This document shows positions 5,769 to 6,074 of a DNA stretch of 6,074 bases, piece after piece; within the stretch, counting starts at the first letter, position 1; every line of letters starts with the position of its first letter. Source of the stretch: Mycobacterium sp. (GTDB taxonomy: Bacteria > Actinomycetota > Actinomycetes > Mycobacteriales > Mycobacteriaceae); the NCBI GenBank assembly GCA_018500005.2, contig JAHBAP020000220.1, positions 1 to 6,074 of the forward strand, written 5' to 3'. Position numbers and translations under genes: made by a program. Under the pieces are notes generated by a model. The model saw only the letters and a program-made list of their open reading frames with translations. It was not told where the DNA came from and did not search any database.

Positions 5769-6074
5769 TGAAGGCGATTCTGTTCAAGGCGGTCGTCGGG
5801 ATGGCCGCGGCCGTCGCGCTGGCCGGTTGCAGCGTGACGACCCAGGGCACCCCGGGCAGTGTCGTGGGGGAGCCGACGACCACAATGGCACCGGAGGGGA
5901 CGGCGACGACGCCACCCAATCAGGAGGGTGAAGTGACCGGAGGAAACGGCGGCCAGGGTGGTGCCGGCGGTAAGGGCGGCCCGGGGGGCGCCGGCGGTAA
6001 GGGCGGCCCAGGCGGGGCCCGGGGGGAGGGCGGCCCGGGCGGGAAAGGCGGCCAGGGGGGGCCGGGGGGCGCCC
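5768..6074 (+). CDS. Lipoprotein with Gly-Gly-X repeat domain, 3' end cut off by the window
   Basis: ATG 5768 shares its A with the cysA stop (TGATG), and GGAGAGG at 5753-5759 lies 8 nt upstream, so it is probably translated with the operon. The first 102 residues are in the window. Residues 1-21 form a lipoprotein signal ([11 protein letters not shown], hydrophobic core, lipobox L18-A-G-C21), predicting lipidation at C21 and surface anchoring. Residues 22-57 are a low-complexity Thr/Pro/Gly/Glu linker. From G58 to the window end the protein is a period-3 Gly-Gly-X repeat, X being N, Q, A, K, P or E, with one break at R85 where a glycine is replaced. I recognise no enzyme or named family. The repeat suggests a collagen-like or polyglycine-II fold, or an unstructured cell-wall spacer. 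It is not a PE_PGRS protein, since there is no PE domain. Its role in sulfate uptake, if any, is unknown. Confidence 0.8.
   Translation, partial: MKAILFKAVVGMAAAVALAGCSVTTQGTPGSVVGEPTTTMAPEGTATTPPNQEGEVTGGNGGQGGAGGKGGPGGAGGKGGPGGARGEGGPGGKGGQGGPGGA
5939..6074 (+). repeat. Glycine-codon (GGN GGN NNN) repeat tract
   Basis: The last 136 bases are a G-rich 9-nt-period repeat coding Gly-Gly-X. A 20-nt identical block occurs at 5963-5982 and again at 5990-6009, a 27-nt shift equal to three Gly-Gly-X units, showing recent duplication within the tract. From about 6010 on, runs of G become longer (up to six). The tract continues past the window. Such tracts vary in length by slippage and are also prone to sequencing and assembly error. 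Confidence 0.85.

Noticed and set aside
5768..6074. PE_PGRS gene
   Set aside because: Gly-rich and mycobacterial, but the N-terminus is a lipoprotein signal with no PE domain, and the repeat is strict Gly-Gly-X rather than the Gly-Gly-Ala/Asn-rich PGRS pattern.

Overview
The window looks like a high-GC mycobacterial chromosome (Mycobacterium/Mycolicibacterium). This rests on the codon usage, the frequent GTG starts, a TANNNT-type -10 element placed for a leaderless transcript, and a gene order I recognise as that of mycobacteria: GH15 trehalase, a tiny membrane protein, then subI-cysT-cysW-cysA. Species cannot be fixed from the sequence alone.

Layout. Bases 1-1539 (minus strand) carry the first 513 codons of a GH15-family trehalase, cut off at the left edge before its second catalytic region. 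Reading right from 1607 is a 67-aa predicted membrane protein (1607-1810), overlapped by 4 nt by a 28-aa single-helix hydrophobic ORF (1807-1893). From 1894 to 2060 lies a 167-nt leader zone with a good -10 box (1920-1925) spaced so that transcription would begin at the A of an ATG. That ATG opens a 7-codon ORF, Met-Arg-Thr-Ala-Cys-Cys-Arg-stop, with the hallmarks of the leaderless polycysteine leader ORFs described in mycobacteria as cysteine-responsive attenuators. A second, Shine-Dalgarno-preceded 18-codon ORF (1982-2038) and several mutually exclusive hairpins follow. One hairpin buries the subI Shine-Dalgarno core with the start codon at its loop.

Then comes a tightly packed sulfate ABC importer: subI (lipoprotein sulfate-binding protein, 2061-3089), cysT (permease, 3086-3919), cysW (permease, 3916-4722) and cysA (ATPase, 4719-5768). 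They are joined by ATGA/GTGA/GTGA overlaps. A further lipoprotein gene starts inside the cysA stop codon (TGATG) at 5768. After a short linker it turns into an uninterrupted Gly-Gly-X repeat running off the right edge.

How it works together (known family roles plus inference): SubI captures sulfate outside the membrane, the CysT/CysW pore carries it in, and CysA powers transport, feeding cysteine synthesis. The Cys-codon leader would let the cell sense charged tRNA-Cys and raise operon expression when cysteine is short. The glycine-repeat lipoprotein is the least explained gene. The most interesting stretch is the leader at 1920-2067, with tandem short ORFs and SD-sequestering structure. No RNA genes, mobile elements, CRISPR arrays or convincing intrinsic terminators were seen.
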